Assembly: GCA_938023735.1 (NCBI GenBank) | Contig: CALJDK010000025.1 | Location: forward strand, 1 to 33,056 | Direction of reading: 5' to 3' | Source: an uncultured Acidimicrobiales bacterium | Lineage (GTDB): Bacteria > Actinomycetota > Acidimicrobiia > Acidimicrobiales > SHLQ01 | Length of the DNA stretch: 33,056 nt | Shown: in pieces, positions 21,381-30,382 of the stretch | How the letters are laid out: each line of letters opens with the position of its first letter | Numbering within the stretch: position 1 is the stretch's first letter | The notes under the pieces: model-generated | Databases searched by the model: none | Told to the model about the DNA's origin: nothing | The model's input: only the letters and a program-made list of their open reading frames with translations | Made by a program: the position numbers and the translations under genes

Positions 21381-23570
21381 ATGACTATCTCCATGTGGCC
21401 CGGCGAGTCAGAACCGTTGGGTGCAACCTTTGACGGATCCGGAACGAACTTCTCGGTGTTCTCTGAGATCGCCGACCGGATCGAACTCTGCCTTTTCGAC
21501 GACGACGGTGCCGAAACTCGGGTAACGCTCCCCGAATGCACAGCCTACGCGCACCACGGCTACGCGCCCGGAATCAAACCCGGCCAGCGATACGGCTATC
21601 GCGTGCACGGGCCGTGGAATACCGCCGAAGGTCAACGCTGCAACCCGCACAAACTACTTCTCGACCCCTACGGCAAAGCGGTCGAGGGCATGGTCGAGTG
21701 GGACTCGGTCCTGTACTCACACGACCAGTCAAAGCCCGACTCGATGGACACGCGCGACAGCGCTCCCAACCAGGCTCGCTCGGTGGTGGTGAACCCCTTC
21801 TTCGAGTGGGCCAACGACCGTCCACCAAAGACTCCGCTTGGACAATCGATCATCTATGAGGCCCATGTGAAGGGTCTCACCATGACCCATCCCGGCGTTC
21901 CCGAAGAACTCCGCGGCACCTACGCCGGCCTCGGCCACCCCGCCATCATCGACTACCTGGTCGACCTTGGCGTGACCGCCATCGAATTGCTGCCGATCCA
22001 CCAGTTCGTGCCCGAGCATTTCACCGTCGAGAAAGGCCTCACCAACTACTGGGGTTACAGCTCCATCGGCTTTCTTGCGCCCCACAACGCCTACTCGGCC
22101 AGCGGCGATCGCGGCGAACAGGTCAACGAGTTCAAGGCAATGGTGCGAGCCCTCCACGAGGCTGGACTCGAGGTCATCCTCGACGTGGTCTACAACCACA
22201 CCGCTGAGGGAAACCACCTCGGTGCCAGCCTGTCGATGAAGGGCTTCGACAACCCCGCCTATTACCGACTCTCCAAGGAAGACAAGCGATTCTTCGTCGA
22301 TTACACCGGCACCGGCAACACCATGAACATGCGGCACCCCAACGTGCTCAAGCTCATCATGGACAGCCTTCGATACTGGGTAACCGAGATGCACGTCGAC
22401 GGGTTCCGGTTCGACCTTGCCTCGACCCTGGCCCGCGAAGAACACGCTGTCGACCGACTTTCGGCATTCTTCGACCTGATCCACCAGGACCCCATCATCA
22501 ATCGGGTCAAGCTCATCGCCGAACCTTGGGATGTCGGCGATGGCGGCTACCAGGTTGGGAACTTCCCGGCCCTGTGGTCCGAGTGGAACGGCCAGTACCG
22601 CGACACGGTTCGCGACTATTGGGCGGGCGCACCCGGCAGCCTCGCCGACTTCGCATCGCGCTTTACCGGCAGCTCCGATCTGTACGAGTGGTCAGGACGT
22701 CGACCCAGCGCCAGCATCAACTTCATTACCGCCCACGACGGCTTCACCATTGCCGATCTTGTGGCCTACGACAACAAACACAACGAAGCCAACGGTGAAC
22801 AGAACCGCGACGGCGACTCCCACAATCGATCCTGGAACTCCGGCGCCGAAGGCCCCACCGACGACCCGGCGATTATCGCTACCCGCAAGGTGCGCCAGCG
22901 GTCGTTGCTCACCACGCTCTTTCTGAGCCAGGGCGTTCCAATGCTGCTGGGCGGCGACGAGTTCGGCCGCTCGCAGGGCGGCAACAACAACGCGTACTGC
23001 CAGGACAACGCGATCTCGTGGTTCGACTGGAGCACGCTCGACGAAGAATTGCTCGCCTTCACCAAACGACTCATCAAGTTCCGCAAAGACCGCCCCATGT
23101 TCCGGCGCCATCACTGGCTCCAGGGCACCGCAACCCACGGCTCCGAACTGAACGACGTTGGCTGGTTCAACCCTGCCGGGCAGGCAATGACCTCCCAGGA
23201 TTGGAACTCGGGCTATGCCCGGTCGATGTCGGTGTTCCTAAACGGCGAGGGTCTGGTCGCCACTGGCTCTCGCGGCGAACGCATCGTCGACGACAGCTTT
23301 CTTGTGCTGTTCAACGCCCACTGGGACGCCGTGAACTTCACCGTGCCCGAGGGACTTGGCGGCTCGATGTGGCAGGTGCAGATCGATACCTCTACCACCA
23401 AGACCCGCGACCTCCTCGTTGCCGAGAACGACGAGTGGGAAGTTGACGGCTGGACCATCACGGTTCTCCAACGCCTCAGTACCGACAACCTCAGTACCGA
23501 CAATCTCAGTACCGACAATCTCAGTGCCGACAACCTCACTGCTGACAACCCGCCGAGCGCGGCCGAGTAG
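21381..23570 (+). CDS. glgX: Glycogen debranching enzyme GlgX (isoamylase-type, GH13_11)
   Basis: 729 residues from the ATG at 21381; ATG at 21393 is a second choice and ribosome sites are weak. It hydrolyses alpha-1,6 branches left by the phosphorylase. An N-terminal CBM48-like segment (PLGATFDGSGTNFSVFSEIADRIELCLFD) precedes the GH13 barrel. The barrel has VILDVVYNHTAEG, the nucleophile in GFRFDLAS (about residue 342), the acid/base in LIAEPWDVG (about 379) and the transition-state Asp in FITAHDGFT (about 452). The C-terminus ends in five repeats of a five-residue unit (LSTDN), an addition not expected for the family. It is followed five bases later by glgA. Confidence 0.95.
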   Translation: MTISMWPGESEPLGATFDGSGTNFSVFSEIADRIELCLFDDDGAETRVTLPECTAYAHHGYAPGIKPGQRYGYRVHGPWNTAEGQRCNPHKLLLDPYGKAVEGMVEWDSVLYSHDQSKPDSMDTRDSAPNQARSVVVNPFFEWANDRPPKTPLGQSIIYEAHVKGLTMTHPGVPEELRGTYAGLGHPAIIDYLVDLGVTAIELLPIHQFVPEHFTVEKGLTNYWGYSSIGFLAPHNAYSASGDRGEQVNEFKAMVRALHEAGLEVILDVVYNHTAEGNHLGASLSMKGFDNPAYYRLSKEDKRFFVDYTGTGNTMNMRHPNVLKLIMDSLRYWVTEMHVDGFRFDLASTLAREEHAVDRLSAFFDLIHQDPIINRVKLIAEPWDVGDGGYQVGNFPALWSEWNGQYRDTVRDYWAGAPGSLADFASRFTGSSDLYEWSGRRPSASINFITAHDGFTIADLVAYDNKHNEANGEQNRDGDSHNRSWNSGAEGPTDDPAIIATRKVRQRSLLTTLFLSQGVPMLLGGDEFGRSQGGNNNAYCQDNAISWFDWSTLDEELLAFTKRLIKFRKDRPMFRRHHWLQGTATHGSELNDVGWFNPAGQAMTSQDWNSGYARSMSVFLNGEGLVATGSRGERIVDDSFLVLFNAHWDAVNFTVPEGLGGSMWQVQIDTSTTKTRDLLVAENDEWEVDGWTITVLQRLSTDNLSTDNLSTDNLSADNLTADNPPSAAE
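23475..23549 (+). repeat. 15-bp tandem repeat inside glgX (5 copies)
   Basis: Five in-frame copies of CTCAGTACCGACAAC at 23475, 23490, 23505, 23520 and 23535. The first three are nearly identical and the last two diverged. They encode LSTDN x3, LSADN and LTADN. Copy number can change without frameshift, so length variation among strains is expected. Confidence 0.95.
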
Positions 23571-23575
23571 CACCA

Positions 23576-24958
23576 GTGAAAATTCTCTTTGCCGCCGCCG
23601 AGCTTGCACCAATTGCTCGAGTCGGCGGAATGGCTGAAGCATCGGCTGGGCTCGTCAAACAACTTCGCGCCAACGGCCACGACCTCACCGTGGTGGTACC
23701 GGACTACGAACGCCTCAAACTGTCCAACGAAACATCGACCAAGCTGTTGCTGCCCGAGTGGGCACGCCCCGGAACAGCTCGCACCGGCATCGTCGAGGGA
23801 TTCGGCGAGATCACGCTGGTCGACGTTCCGTGGATCGAGAAGCCTCATCCCTACACCGACGACGAAGGTGTCGCGTTCCCCGACAACGATCTTCGGTTCT
23901 TTGGCTTCTCTGCCGCCATCGCCGCCCTCGTGAACCAGAGCGTTCCCGACGTGCTGCACCTCAACGACTGGCACACCGCAGCGGCACTTGGCTTCCTTGT
24001 TGAGGCACCACCGAGTCTGCTCACCATCCACACGCTCGGCTACCAGGGCATCACCAACCCGGGCTGGATGGACGAACTGCCCACCCGCCCCCACTACTTC
24101 GCATGGTACGGCGGAACCAATCCCCTACTCGGTGGGATCCGTCTCGCTGATCGGGTTGTCACCGTAAGCCCCAACTACGCCCAGGAGATCATCACCGAAG
24201 CCGACGGCATGGGGCTGCACGAGCATCTCGGCAACCTCGGCAACCGCCTCAGCGGTGTCGTGAACGGCATCGACGTGGGCGAATGGAACCCCGAGTCCGA
24301 CGAGTTTCTTACCAGCCACTTCACCGCCGAAGATCTAAGTGGGAAAGCCACCAACCGAACCGAACTTCTTGCCGAGTTCGGTTTGCCCGATAACGGTAGC
24401 GAGCCAGTCATCGGGATGGTCACCCGACTCGTCGACCAAAAGGGTGTCGACCTCGCCGTCGACGCCGCCCGCTTTCTTCAGAACGTTCCGGCGAAACTGT
24501 TGGTGCTCGGCTCGGGCGATGCGTCGCTGGCCGACCTGCTCGATGATCTCGCAGTGGACTACCCCGACCGGATCTCGTTCCGTAACGGATACGACATCGG
24601 TCTGGCCCACAAGATCTTCGCTGGTGCCGATCTGTTGCTCATGCCGAGCCGCTTTGAGCCCTGTGGCCTCGCCCAGATGCAGGCGATGGCCTACGGAACC
24701 ATTCCGGTCGTCACCGATGTCGGCGGACTCCACGACACGGTGGTCGATGCCGACCAGAACCCCGATGCCGGAACCGGCTTCGTATCGTCGTCGGTCGACA
24801 CCGCAGGTCTCATCGATGCCATCTACCGAGCCGCACGAGCCTGGCAAGAACCCGCTCGTCGCTCAGCAATCATTCAGCGAGGCATGGCCATCGACTGGAG
24901 CTGGACCCAACCAGCAAAAGCCTACGAAGCCCTCTACGCCGAACTTCAAGCGAAGTAG
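23576..24958 (+). CDS. glgA: Glycogen synthase GlgA (GT5)
   Basis: 460 residues from a GTG at 23576, five bases after the glgX stop, so probably translationally coupled. It extends alpha-1,4-glucan using ADP-glucose. GT5 features are MKILFAAAELAPIARVGGMAEASAGL, DVLHLNDWHTAAALGFL, ADRVVTVSPNYAQEI, VVNGIDVGEWNP, GMVTRLVDQKGVDL and PSRFEPCGLAQMQAMAYGTIPVV with the catalytic Glu. The usual Lys-x-Gly-Gly-Leu donor motif reads Arg15-Val-Gly-Gly-Met here. It is distinct from the GT4 glycogen enzyme GlgM of mycobacteria. glgC, which supplies ADP-glucose, is convergent downstream. Confidence 0.93.
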   Translation: MKILFAAAELAPIARVGGMAEASAGLVKQLRANGHDLTVVVPDYERLKLSNETSTKLLLPEWARPGTARTGIVEGFGEITLVDVPWIEKPHPYTDDEGVAFPDNDLRFFGFSAAIAALVNQSVPDVLHLNDWHTAAALGFLVEAPPSLLTIHTLGYQGITNPGWMDELPTRPHYFAWYGGTNPLLGGIRLADRVVTVSPNYAQEIITEADGMGLHEHLGNLGNRLSGVVNGIDVGEWNPESDEFLTSHFTAEDLSGKATNRTELLAEFGLPDNGSEPVIGMVTRLVDQKGVDLAVDAARFLQNVPAKLLVLGSGDASLADLLDDLAVDYPDRISFRNGYDIGLAHKIFAGADLLLMPSRFEPCGLAQMQAMAYGTIPVVTDVGGLHDTVVDADQNPDAGTGFVSSSVDTAGLIDAIYRAARAWQEPARRSAIIQRGMAIDWSWTQPAKAYEALYAELQAK

Positions 24959-24980
24959 AGTTCCCGAAATACGGTTCCAG

Positions 24981-25030
24981 GAAACTCAGCGGATAAGCGC
25001 TTGCGCACATTTTGACATCCGCTGAGTTTC
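24981..25030. repeat. Long perfect hairpin between glgA and glgC (1 of 3)
   Basis: GAAACTCAGCGGAT (24981-24994) pairs perfectly with ATCCGCTGAGTTTC (25017-25030), a 14-bp stem with a 22-base loop. It starts 22 bases after the glgA stop. There is no T-tract on either strand. Confidence 0.85.
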
Positions 25031-25032
25031 AA

Positions 25033-25072
25033 GAAGCCGGCACATTGGGCGAAGCCCAATCCGCGCGGCTTC
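25033..25072. repeat. Nested hairpin between glgA and glgC (2 of 3)
   Basis: Inner stem ATTGGGC (25044-25050)/GCCCAAT (25054-25060) with GAA loop, inside outer stem GAAGCC (25033-25038)/GGCTTC (25067-25072). The inner part has the same GGC-GAA-GCC plan as the hairpin at 342-358. Confidence 0.75.
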
Positions 25073-25106
25073 CAGACACTGTATTCATATTGACGGACGT
25101 CGATGT

Positions 25107-25131
25107 GACACTCGTGTCTGACACGAGTGTC
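25107..25131. repeat. Hairpin between glgA and glgC (3 of 3)
   Basis: GACACTCGTGT (25107-25117), CTG loop, ACACGAGTGTC (25121-25131): a perfect 11-bp stem, 13 bases before the end of the convergent glgC. It may serve as terminator for glgC on the minus strand. Confidence 0.8.
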
Positions 25132-25144
25132 GAGCTCTCGGGGT

Positions 25145-26380
25145 CTAGATGTTGGTGCCTTTGGCTACGGCTACTACGCCGTTGTTGCTGACGGTGAAGG
25201 TCTTGGCGTCGGCGTCGAGGTCTTCACCGATTCGAACGCCGCTTGGTACGTGAACGTTCTTATCGATGATGGCCTTGCGCACGACGGCACCGGCGCCGAT
25301 GTGCACGTCGTCCATCAGGATCGAATCCTCGACTACTGCGCCGGCCTCGATACGAACTCCAGGTGAAATCACCGAGTTGTGCACGGTGCCACCAGAGACG
25401 ATGACGCCACGCGAGAACAGCGCATTGGCCACGTTGCAATCGGCATCGCCGTCGCGAACAAACTTCGCCGGCGGTAGGTGACGGCCAAGGGTATGAATTG
25501 GCCAGCTTTTGTTGTACAGGTTGAACACCGGCTGCGGTGCCACGAGATCCATATGGGCGTCGTAGTAGCTATCCAGGGTTCCAACATCGCGCCAGTAGTG
25601 GCTGCTGGCACCGTCGTCGCCGGGAATCTGGTTGGTCGTGTAGTCGTACGCATGCGCCTGGCCCGTCGAAACAAGGGCAGGAATCAGGTTGCCGCCGATG
25701 TCGTGTTTGGAATCTTCATCGCCGGCGTCGCTGCGCAGAATATCGATAAGCGCATCGCGGCTGAAGATGTAGTTGCCCATCGAGGCAAGCACTTTGGTTG
25801 GGTCATCGGTAAGACCGGTAACTTCGGCTGGCTTTTCGAGGAATCGAGAGATCTTGGTGCTGTTGGGATCCTTGTCGATCACACCAAACTGGTTGGCCTC
25901 TTCGATCGGAACCCGAATGCCGGCCACGCTTACACCGGCACCACTTTCGATGTGCTGGTCGAGGAACTGGCGAGGATCGATGCGATAGATGTGATCGGCG
26001 CCGAACACAAAAATGTACTCGGGGTCCTCGTCGTCGATGAGGTTCATGTTCTGATACAGCGCATCGGCGGACCCGGCGAACCAGTGAGGCCCACGGCGCA
26101 TCTGTGCCGGCACGGTGGTGACATAGCTGCCAAGCATGGTCGACAAGCGCCAGGTTCGACTGATGTGCACATCGAGGCTGTGGCTCTTGTACTGCGTGAG
26201 CACCACGATCTTGCGGTACCCGCCGTTCGCGAGATTCGACAACGCGAAATCGATAAGGCGATACTGCCCCGCAAAGGGAACCGCAGGCTTTGCCCGATGC
26301 ACCGTCAGCGGATGAAGGCGAGATCCTTCGCCACCGGCGAGGACAATGCTGAGAGTTCTGGGCCGCTTTACTGATTCCAT
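25145..26380 (-). CDS. glgC: Glucose-1-phosphate adenylyltransferase
   Basis: 411 residues from the ATG at 26380. An in-frame ATG at 26455 would add 25 residues unlike the family and use up the divergent promoter region. It makes ADP-glucose from ATP and glucose-1-phosphate, the first committed step of glycogen synthesis. Visible motifs are [17 protein letters not shown] (nucleotide site, residues 10-26), [46 protein letters not shown] and [20 protein letters not shown]-terminal left-handed beta-helix follows ([25 protein letters not shown]). It is convergent with glgA and divergent from glgB, so it is transcribed separately from the other glycogen genes. Confidence 0.96.
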   Translation of the reverse strand: MESVKRPRTLSIVLAGGEGSRLHPLTVHRAKPAVPFAGQYRLIDFALSNLANGGYRKIVVLTQYKSHSLDVHISRTWRLSTMLGSYVTTVPAQMRRGPHWFAGSADALYQNMNLIDDEDPEYIFVFGADHIYRIDPRQFLDQHIESGAGVSVAGIRVPIEEANQFGVIDKDPNSTKISRFLEKPAEVTGLTDDPTKVLASMGNYIFSRDALIDILRSDAGDEDSKHDIGGNLIPALVSTGQAHAYDYTTNQIPGDDGASSHYWRDVGTLDSYYDAHMDLVAPQPVFNLYNKSWPIHTLGRHLPPAKFVRDGDADCNVANALFSRGVIVSGGTVHNSVISPGVRIEAGAVVEDSILMDDVHIGAGAVVRKAIIDKNVHVPSGVRIGEDLDADAKTFTVSNNGVVAVAKGTNI

Positions 26381-26631
26381 AACGTTGGACTTCGACAGCA
26401 CCTTTGGTGGGGGCACAAACACGGGGTGTCTGTGGGAGTGACTACGGGGTTCCATTCGGCAGTGGACGCCGAATCTTCAGAGTCGCCGCCCACTCTAACG
26501 GCGCCATTTCGTCATCGGCACGAATCCCCAGACGAATCCGCGAAACGAATTGTCCCAACGGCTGGATACCTCGAATCGATTACCGATGGGTACGCATGCT
26601 CCTACAGTCCGCACGCCCTAAGGTTGGATCG
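26381..26631. promoter_or_regulatory. Divergent glgC-glgB promoter region with inverted repeat
   Basis: This 251-base gap must carry promoters for both genes. A perfect inverted repeat ATTCGGC-N7-GCCGAAT lies at 26454-26474, with half-site centres 14 bases apart, a plausible operator. In-frame extensions of both genes enter this gap, but the added peptides do not resemble GlgC or GlgB. No confident -35/-10 pair. Confidence 0.45.
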
Positions 26632-28527
26632 ATGCAACTCACCGACGATGACCGATGGCGGTTCAACTCCGGTGCCCATACCGACCTGGCTTCACTACTC
26701 GGTGCGCACATTCTTTCATCGAAGGGCGTCTGGTTTGCCGTGTGGGCTCCGAACGCCACCCGAGTCGAAGTCATCGGTGATTGGAACGGCTGGGATGGCA
26801 GCAACGACACGCTGCATCCTGACGATTCGGGAATCTGGCACGGCGAAATCTCGGGGGCGGCCGAAGGCAGCTGCTACAAGTACCGCATCACCGGCGGCGA
26901 CGGAGCGCTCCACGAAAAGGCCGACCCCTTCGCCTTCCGCACCGAAGAGCCACCGCGCACCGGATCGATTGTCGGTGACCTTTCCTACGAGTGGGACGAC
27001 GCTGACTGGATGGCCACACGAGCCGCCAAGAACGCGGCCGACGCGCCGATCTCGATCTACGAACTTCATCTTGGCTCTTGGCGCTACGAACCCGGCGGCT
27101 ACCGCGCACTAGCTCATCAGCTGGCCGACTACGTCACCGAAACCGGCTTTACCCATGTCGAGTTCCTGCCGGTCATGGAGCACCCGTACTACCCCTCGTG
27201 GGGCTACCAGACCCTTGGCTACTTCGCCCCGTCGTCGCGCTACGGTTCGCCACAGGACTTCAAGTACCTCGTCGACCTGCTCCACCAGCGGGGAATTGGC
27301 GTGCTGCTCGACTGGGTGCCGTCACACTTTCCTGAAGACGCACACGGCCTGGCGCTCTTCGATGGCACGCATCTGTTCGAACATGCCGACCCACGTATGG
27401 GCTTTCACCCCGACTGGAAGAGCTGCATCTTCAACTACGACCGTCACGAGGTGCGCAGCTTCCTGATGTCGAGCGCAATGTTCTGGCTCGACGAGTACCA
27501 CGTCGACGGCATTCGCGTCGACGCCGTGGCATCGATGCTCTACCGCGATTACTCCCGCAAAGAAGGCGAGTGGATCCCGAACGAGTTTGGCGGTCGCGAG
27601 AACATCGGCGCAGTGCAGTTCATGCGTCAGCTCAACGAGTCGGTGTACAACCGGCATCCCGACATTCAAATGATCGCCGAAGAGTCCACCGCATGGGGCG
27701 GTGTGTCTCGCCCCACCGACTCTGGTGGCCTCGGCTTCGGCATGAAGTGGGACATGGGCTGGATGCACGACACGCTCAAGTTCCTCGAGCGCGAACCGAT
27801 TCATCGCACCCACCATCACAGCGAAATCACGTTCCGGATGCTGTACGCCTTCACCGAGAACTTCACCCTGCCGCTATCCCACGACGAGGTGGTGCACGGG
27901 AAAGGCTCGATGATCGACAAGATGCCCGGCGACCGTTGGCAACAGATGGCCAATCTCCGGCTGCTCTACAGCTACCAGTGGTCGCTTCCGGGCAAGAAGT
28001 TGCTGTTCATGGGTAGCGAGTTTGCGGTGTCCGAAGAGTGGACTCACACCGAAGAGTTGGCGTGGGACCTGCTGCAATACCCCGAACATCGCGGCATGCT
28101 CGATCTGGTCACCGACCTCAACCATCTCCTCCGGTCCGAGCCCGCCCTGCACAAGGTCGACTTCGACCCCGAGGGGTTCTCCTGGGTTGTCGGCGACGAT
28201 CACCACAACAGCGTGTTGGCCTTCGAGCGGCATGCGCCCGGCGAGCGACCGGTTCTGATCATTACCAACTTCACACCCATTCCTCGCAAGGACTACCAGG
28301 TTGGGGTTCCCGTCGGCGGCGAATGGACCGAACTCCTCAACTCCGATGCCGAGCGCTACGGCGGCTCGAATTTGGGTAACGACGGGTCGATCACCGCAAC
28401 CGACGAAGCCGACCACGGGCGACCCTTCTCGCTCCGGGTCACGGTTCCGCCCCTCAGCGTTTTATTCCTCGCCCCGAACACGGCGCCCGCTGCCTCATCC
28501 GAGCCTTCACCCGAAATCAACGGCTGA
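26632..28527 (+). CDS. glgB: 1,4-alpha-glucan branching enzyme
   Basis: 631 residues from the ATG at 26632 with AAGG ten bases upstream; an in-frame start at 26404 would add 76 unrelated residues. It forms alpha-1,6 branches in glycogen. The N-terminal CBM48 (VWFAVWAPNATRVEVIGDWNGWDG) is followed by the GH13_9 barrel. FLPVMEHPYYPSWGYQTLGYFAPSSRYG precedes the nucleophile in GIRVDAVASMLY (about 294), the acid/base in MIAEESTAWGG (about 349) and the third Asp in LPLSHDEVVHGKGSM (about 417). The length fits the short bacterial type with a single N-terminal module. malQ follows eight bases downstream in the same operon. Confidence 0.96.
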   Translation: MQLTDDDRWRFNSGAHTDLASLLGAHILSSKGVWFAVWAPNATRVEVIGDWNGWDGSNDTLHPDDSGIWHGEISGAAEGSCYKYRITGGDGALHEKADPFAFRTEEPPRTGSIVGDLSYEWDDADWMATRAAKNAADAPISIYELHLGSWRYEPGGYRALAHQLADYVTETGFTHVEFLPVMEHPYYPSWGYQTLGYFAPSSRYGSPQDFKYLVDLLHQRGIGVLLDWVPSHFPEDAHGLALFDGTHLFEHADPRMGFHPDWKSCIFNYDRHEVRSFLMSSAMFWLDEYHVDGIRVDAVASMLYRDYSRKEGEWIPNEFGGRENIGAVQFMRQLNESVYNRHPDIQMIAEESTAWGGVSRPTDSGGLGFGMKWDMGWMHDTLKFLEREPIHRTHHHSEITFRMLYAFTENFTLPLSHDEVVHGKGSMIDKMPGDRWQQMANLRLLYSYQWSLPGKKLLFMGSEFAVSEEWTHTEELAWDLLQYPEHRGMLDLVTDLNHLLRSEPALHKVDFDPEGFSWVVGDDHHNSVLAFERHAPGERPVLIITNFTPIPRKDYQVGVPVGGEWTELLNSDAERYGGSNLGNDGSITATDEADHGRPFSLRVTVPPLSVLFLAPNTAPAASSEPSPEING

Positions 28528-28535
28528 GGTGCACG

Positions 28536-30362
28536 ATGAGCTCAACTTCCCCCACCACAGCACAGCCAGCCGCGGTCGCAACCACTCAATCTCTGGCTGA
28601 CCGAGCCGAAGCGGCCGGCGTTCAGACCTCCTACATCGATGTCGATGGCAACCGGGTCCAGACCACCGATGCGGCACTCGAGGGCGTTCTCTCTGCGCTC
28701 AACGCCAGCGCCTACCAGCCATTGCCACTGACCCCAGTCGTCGTGGCTTGGGAGGGCAAGCTGCGCTCGGTTGAACGGCATAGCGTTGCCCGCTCTGCCG
28801 CGCCGTTTCGAATCGTCACCGAAGGTGGCGACCTTGTCGAAGGAGAGGCCATAGGCAGCGGCGACGTTTGGACGATGCGCGTCGATCTGCCGCTCGGCTA
28901 TCACCAACTGCATCTTGGCAACGACTCTTGTTTGATTATCGCTGCGCCACAGCGTGCCCACCCCGTGGCCAAGCCGCTCTGGGGCGCGTTCGCGCCGGTG
29001 TATGCGCTTCGCCGAGACGACGACCGCGGCATCGGCGATCTCAGCCACCTGCGCGAACTCATCGAATGGACCTCGGGCCACGGAGGTGGTCTCATCGCCA
29101 CGCTGCCACTGCTGCCGATGTTTCTCGAAGCCGACCGCGAACCCGATGAAGCCCCGAGTCCCTACTCACCAGCGTCGGTGCTGTTCTGGAACGAATTGTT
29201 CCTCGATCCATCAGCCTTTCCCTTCGACGGATCCCTCACCTTTCACGGTGGCCCGTCTCGAACCATCGACTACGACACCGCTGCGCTGCAAACGAGAACC
29301 TTGGTTGACCGACTCATCGGCGATGTCCGCATCGACGCGTGGGCAGCCGCGCATCCTCGTGTCACCGAATACGCCCGATTCCGCGCCTATGGCGAGCAGC
29401 ACGGTCAAGCCTGGCGGTCATGGCCAGCACGACTCCGCGACGGCAACATCACCGACGCCGATGTCGACCCTGGTCGTATGCGTTGGCACCTGGCCGCCCA
29501 ATGGGCCATCGATCTTCAGCTTCGGGCCACGGCAAAGGCTTCGAGAGACCAAAATGTTCTCCTCGGTCTCGACTACCCCGTTGGCGTGCATCTCGACGGC
29601 TACGACATCTGGGCCAACCAGGACGTGTTTGTCGACGGAGTCACCGTCGGAGCACCACCCGACACCTTTTTCGCGGGCGGTCAGGATTGGCAGCTCGTAC
29701 CGCTTCACCCCGAAGCATCACGACGCAGCGGTCACGAGTATCTCCGCGAGGCGCTTCGTCACCAGATCGCCTTGGGTGGCCTGCTGCGTATCGATCACAT
29801 CATGGGCTTGTTTCGCCGTTGGTGGATTCCTGCTGGGGGCGGAGCCACCGAGGGAGCGTACGTGGCCTACCCGGCTGACGAACTTCTCGCCATCATCTGC
29901 CTCGAGTCAGCACGAGCTGGCAGCGTGATCGTTGGCGAAAACCTTGGCACGGTGCCTCCAGGCGTCAACGAAGCCCTTGAGTCTCACGGCATTCTTGGCA
30001 TGTTTATCGGCCAGGACCACGTTGACGACAAGGCCAACCTCACCACCCAACCGCCAACGCAGGTGATGTCGATGGTGAACACCCACGACATGGCACCATT
30101 CGTTGAGGCCTGGGGAGATCGGGCTTCCACGCTCGAGCCGCACGCCGCGTTCGATCAAGTGACGAGCGAACTCCTTGATGGACCATCACAGATCGTGGTC
30201 GTGAGCCTTGAAGATCTTTGGCTGGAACGAGAGCGACAGAACGTTCCAGGAAGCACTACCGGCAACTGGCGGCAACGCATCGCCCCAACGATTTCCGACA
30301 TCGACGTCGCCAGCGTTTCCACGGATTTTCCACCCCCTCCCAACGCTAGAAAGTATACCTAA
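28536..30362 (+). CDS. malQ: 4-alpha-glucanotransferase (amylomaltase, GH77)
   Basis: 608 residues; the ATG at 28536 is preceded by GAGGTG. It transfers maltooligosaccharide segments between alpha-1,4-glucans, recycling short dextrins left after phosphorolysis and debranching. Visible features are PLWGAFAPVYALRRDDDRGIGDLSHLRELIEW, VLLGLDYPVGVHLDGYD, the nucleophile in LLRIDHIMGLFRRWWIP (about 420), the acid/base in SVIVGENLGTVP (about 467) and MVNTHDMAPF (about 517). The N-terminal 120 residues resemble the beta-sandwich domain of the longer MalQ subtype. The C-terminus ends in a short polar tail before the stop. It is translated from the glgB transcript. Confidence 0.93.
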   Translation: MSSTSPTTAQPAAVATTQSLADRAEAAGVQTSYIDVDGNRVQTTDAALEGVLSALNASAYQPLPLTPVVVAWEGKLRSVERHSVARSAAPFRIVTEGGDLVEGEAIGSGDVWTMRVDLPLGYHQLHLGNDSCLIIAAPQRAHPVAKPLWGAFAPVYALRRDDDRGIGDLSHLRELIEWTSGHGGGLIATLPLLPMFLEADREPDEAPSPYSPASVLFWNELFLDPSAFPFDGSLTFHGGPSRTIDYDTAALQTRTLVDRLIGDVRIDAWAAAHPRVTEYARFRAYGEQHGQAWRSWPARLRDGNITDADVDPGRMRWHLAAQWAIDLQLRATAKASRDQNVLLGLDYPVGVHLDGYDIWANQDVFVDGVTVGAPPDTFFAGGQDWQLVPLHPEASRRSGHEYLREALRHQIALGGLLRIDHIMGLFRRWWIPAGGGATEGAYVAYPADELLAIICLESARAGSVIVGENLGTVPPGVNEALESHGILGMFIGQDHVDDKANLTTQPPTQVMSMVNTHDMAPFVEAWGDRASTLEPHAAFDQVTSELLDGPSQIVVVSLEDLWLERERQNVPGSTTGNWRQRIAPTISDIDVASVSTDFPPPPNARKYT

Positions 30363-30382
30363 ATGCATCTAAAGTGGCTGAG

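Noticed and set aside
25478..26374. A 298-residue plus-strand open frame opposite glgC
   Set aside because: GlgC motifs are complete on the minus strand; the opposite frame shows no motif and has codon bias typical of a shadow.
26404..26631. 76-residue N-terminal extension of GlgB from an upstream start
   Set aside because: The extension is unrelated to GlgB and would overlap the divergent glgC leader; the ATG at 26632 has a better ribosome site.
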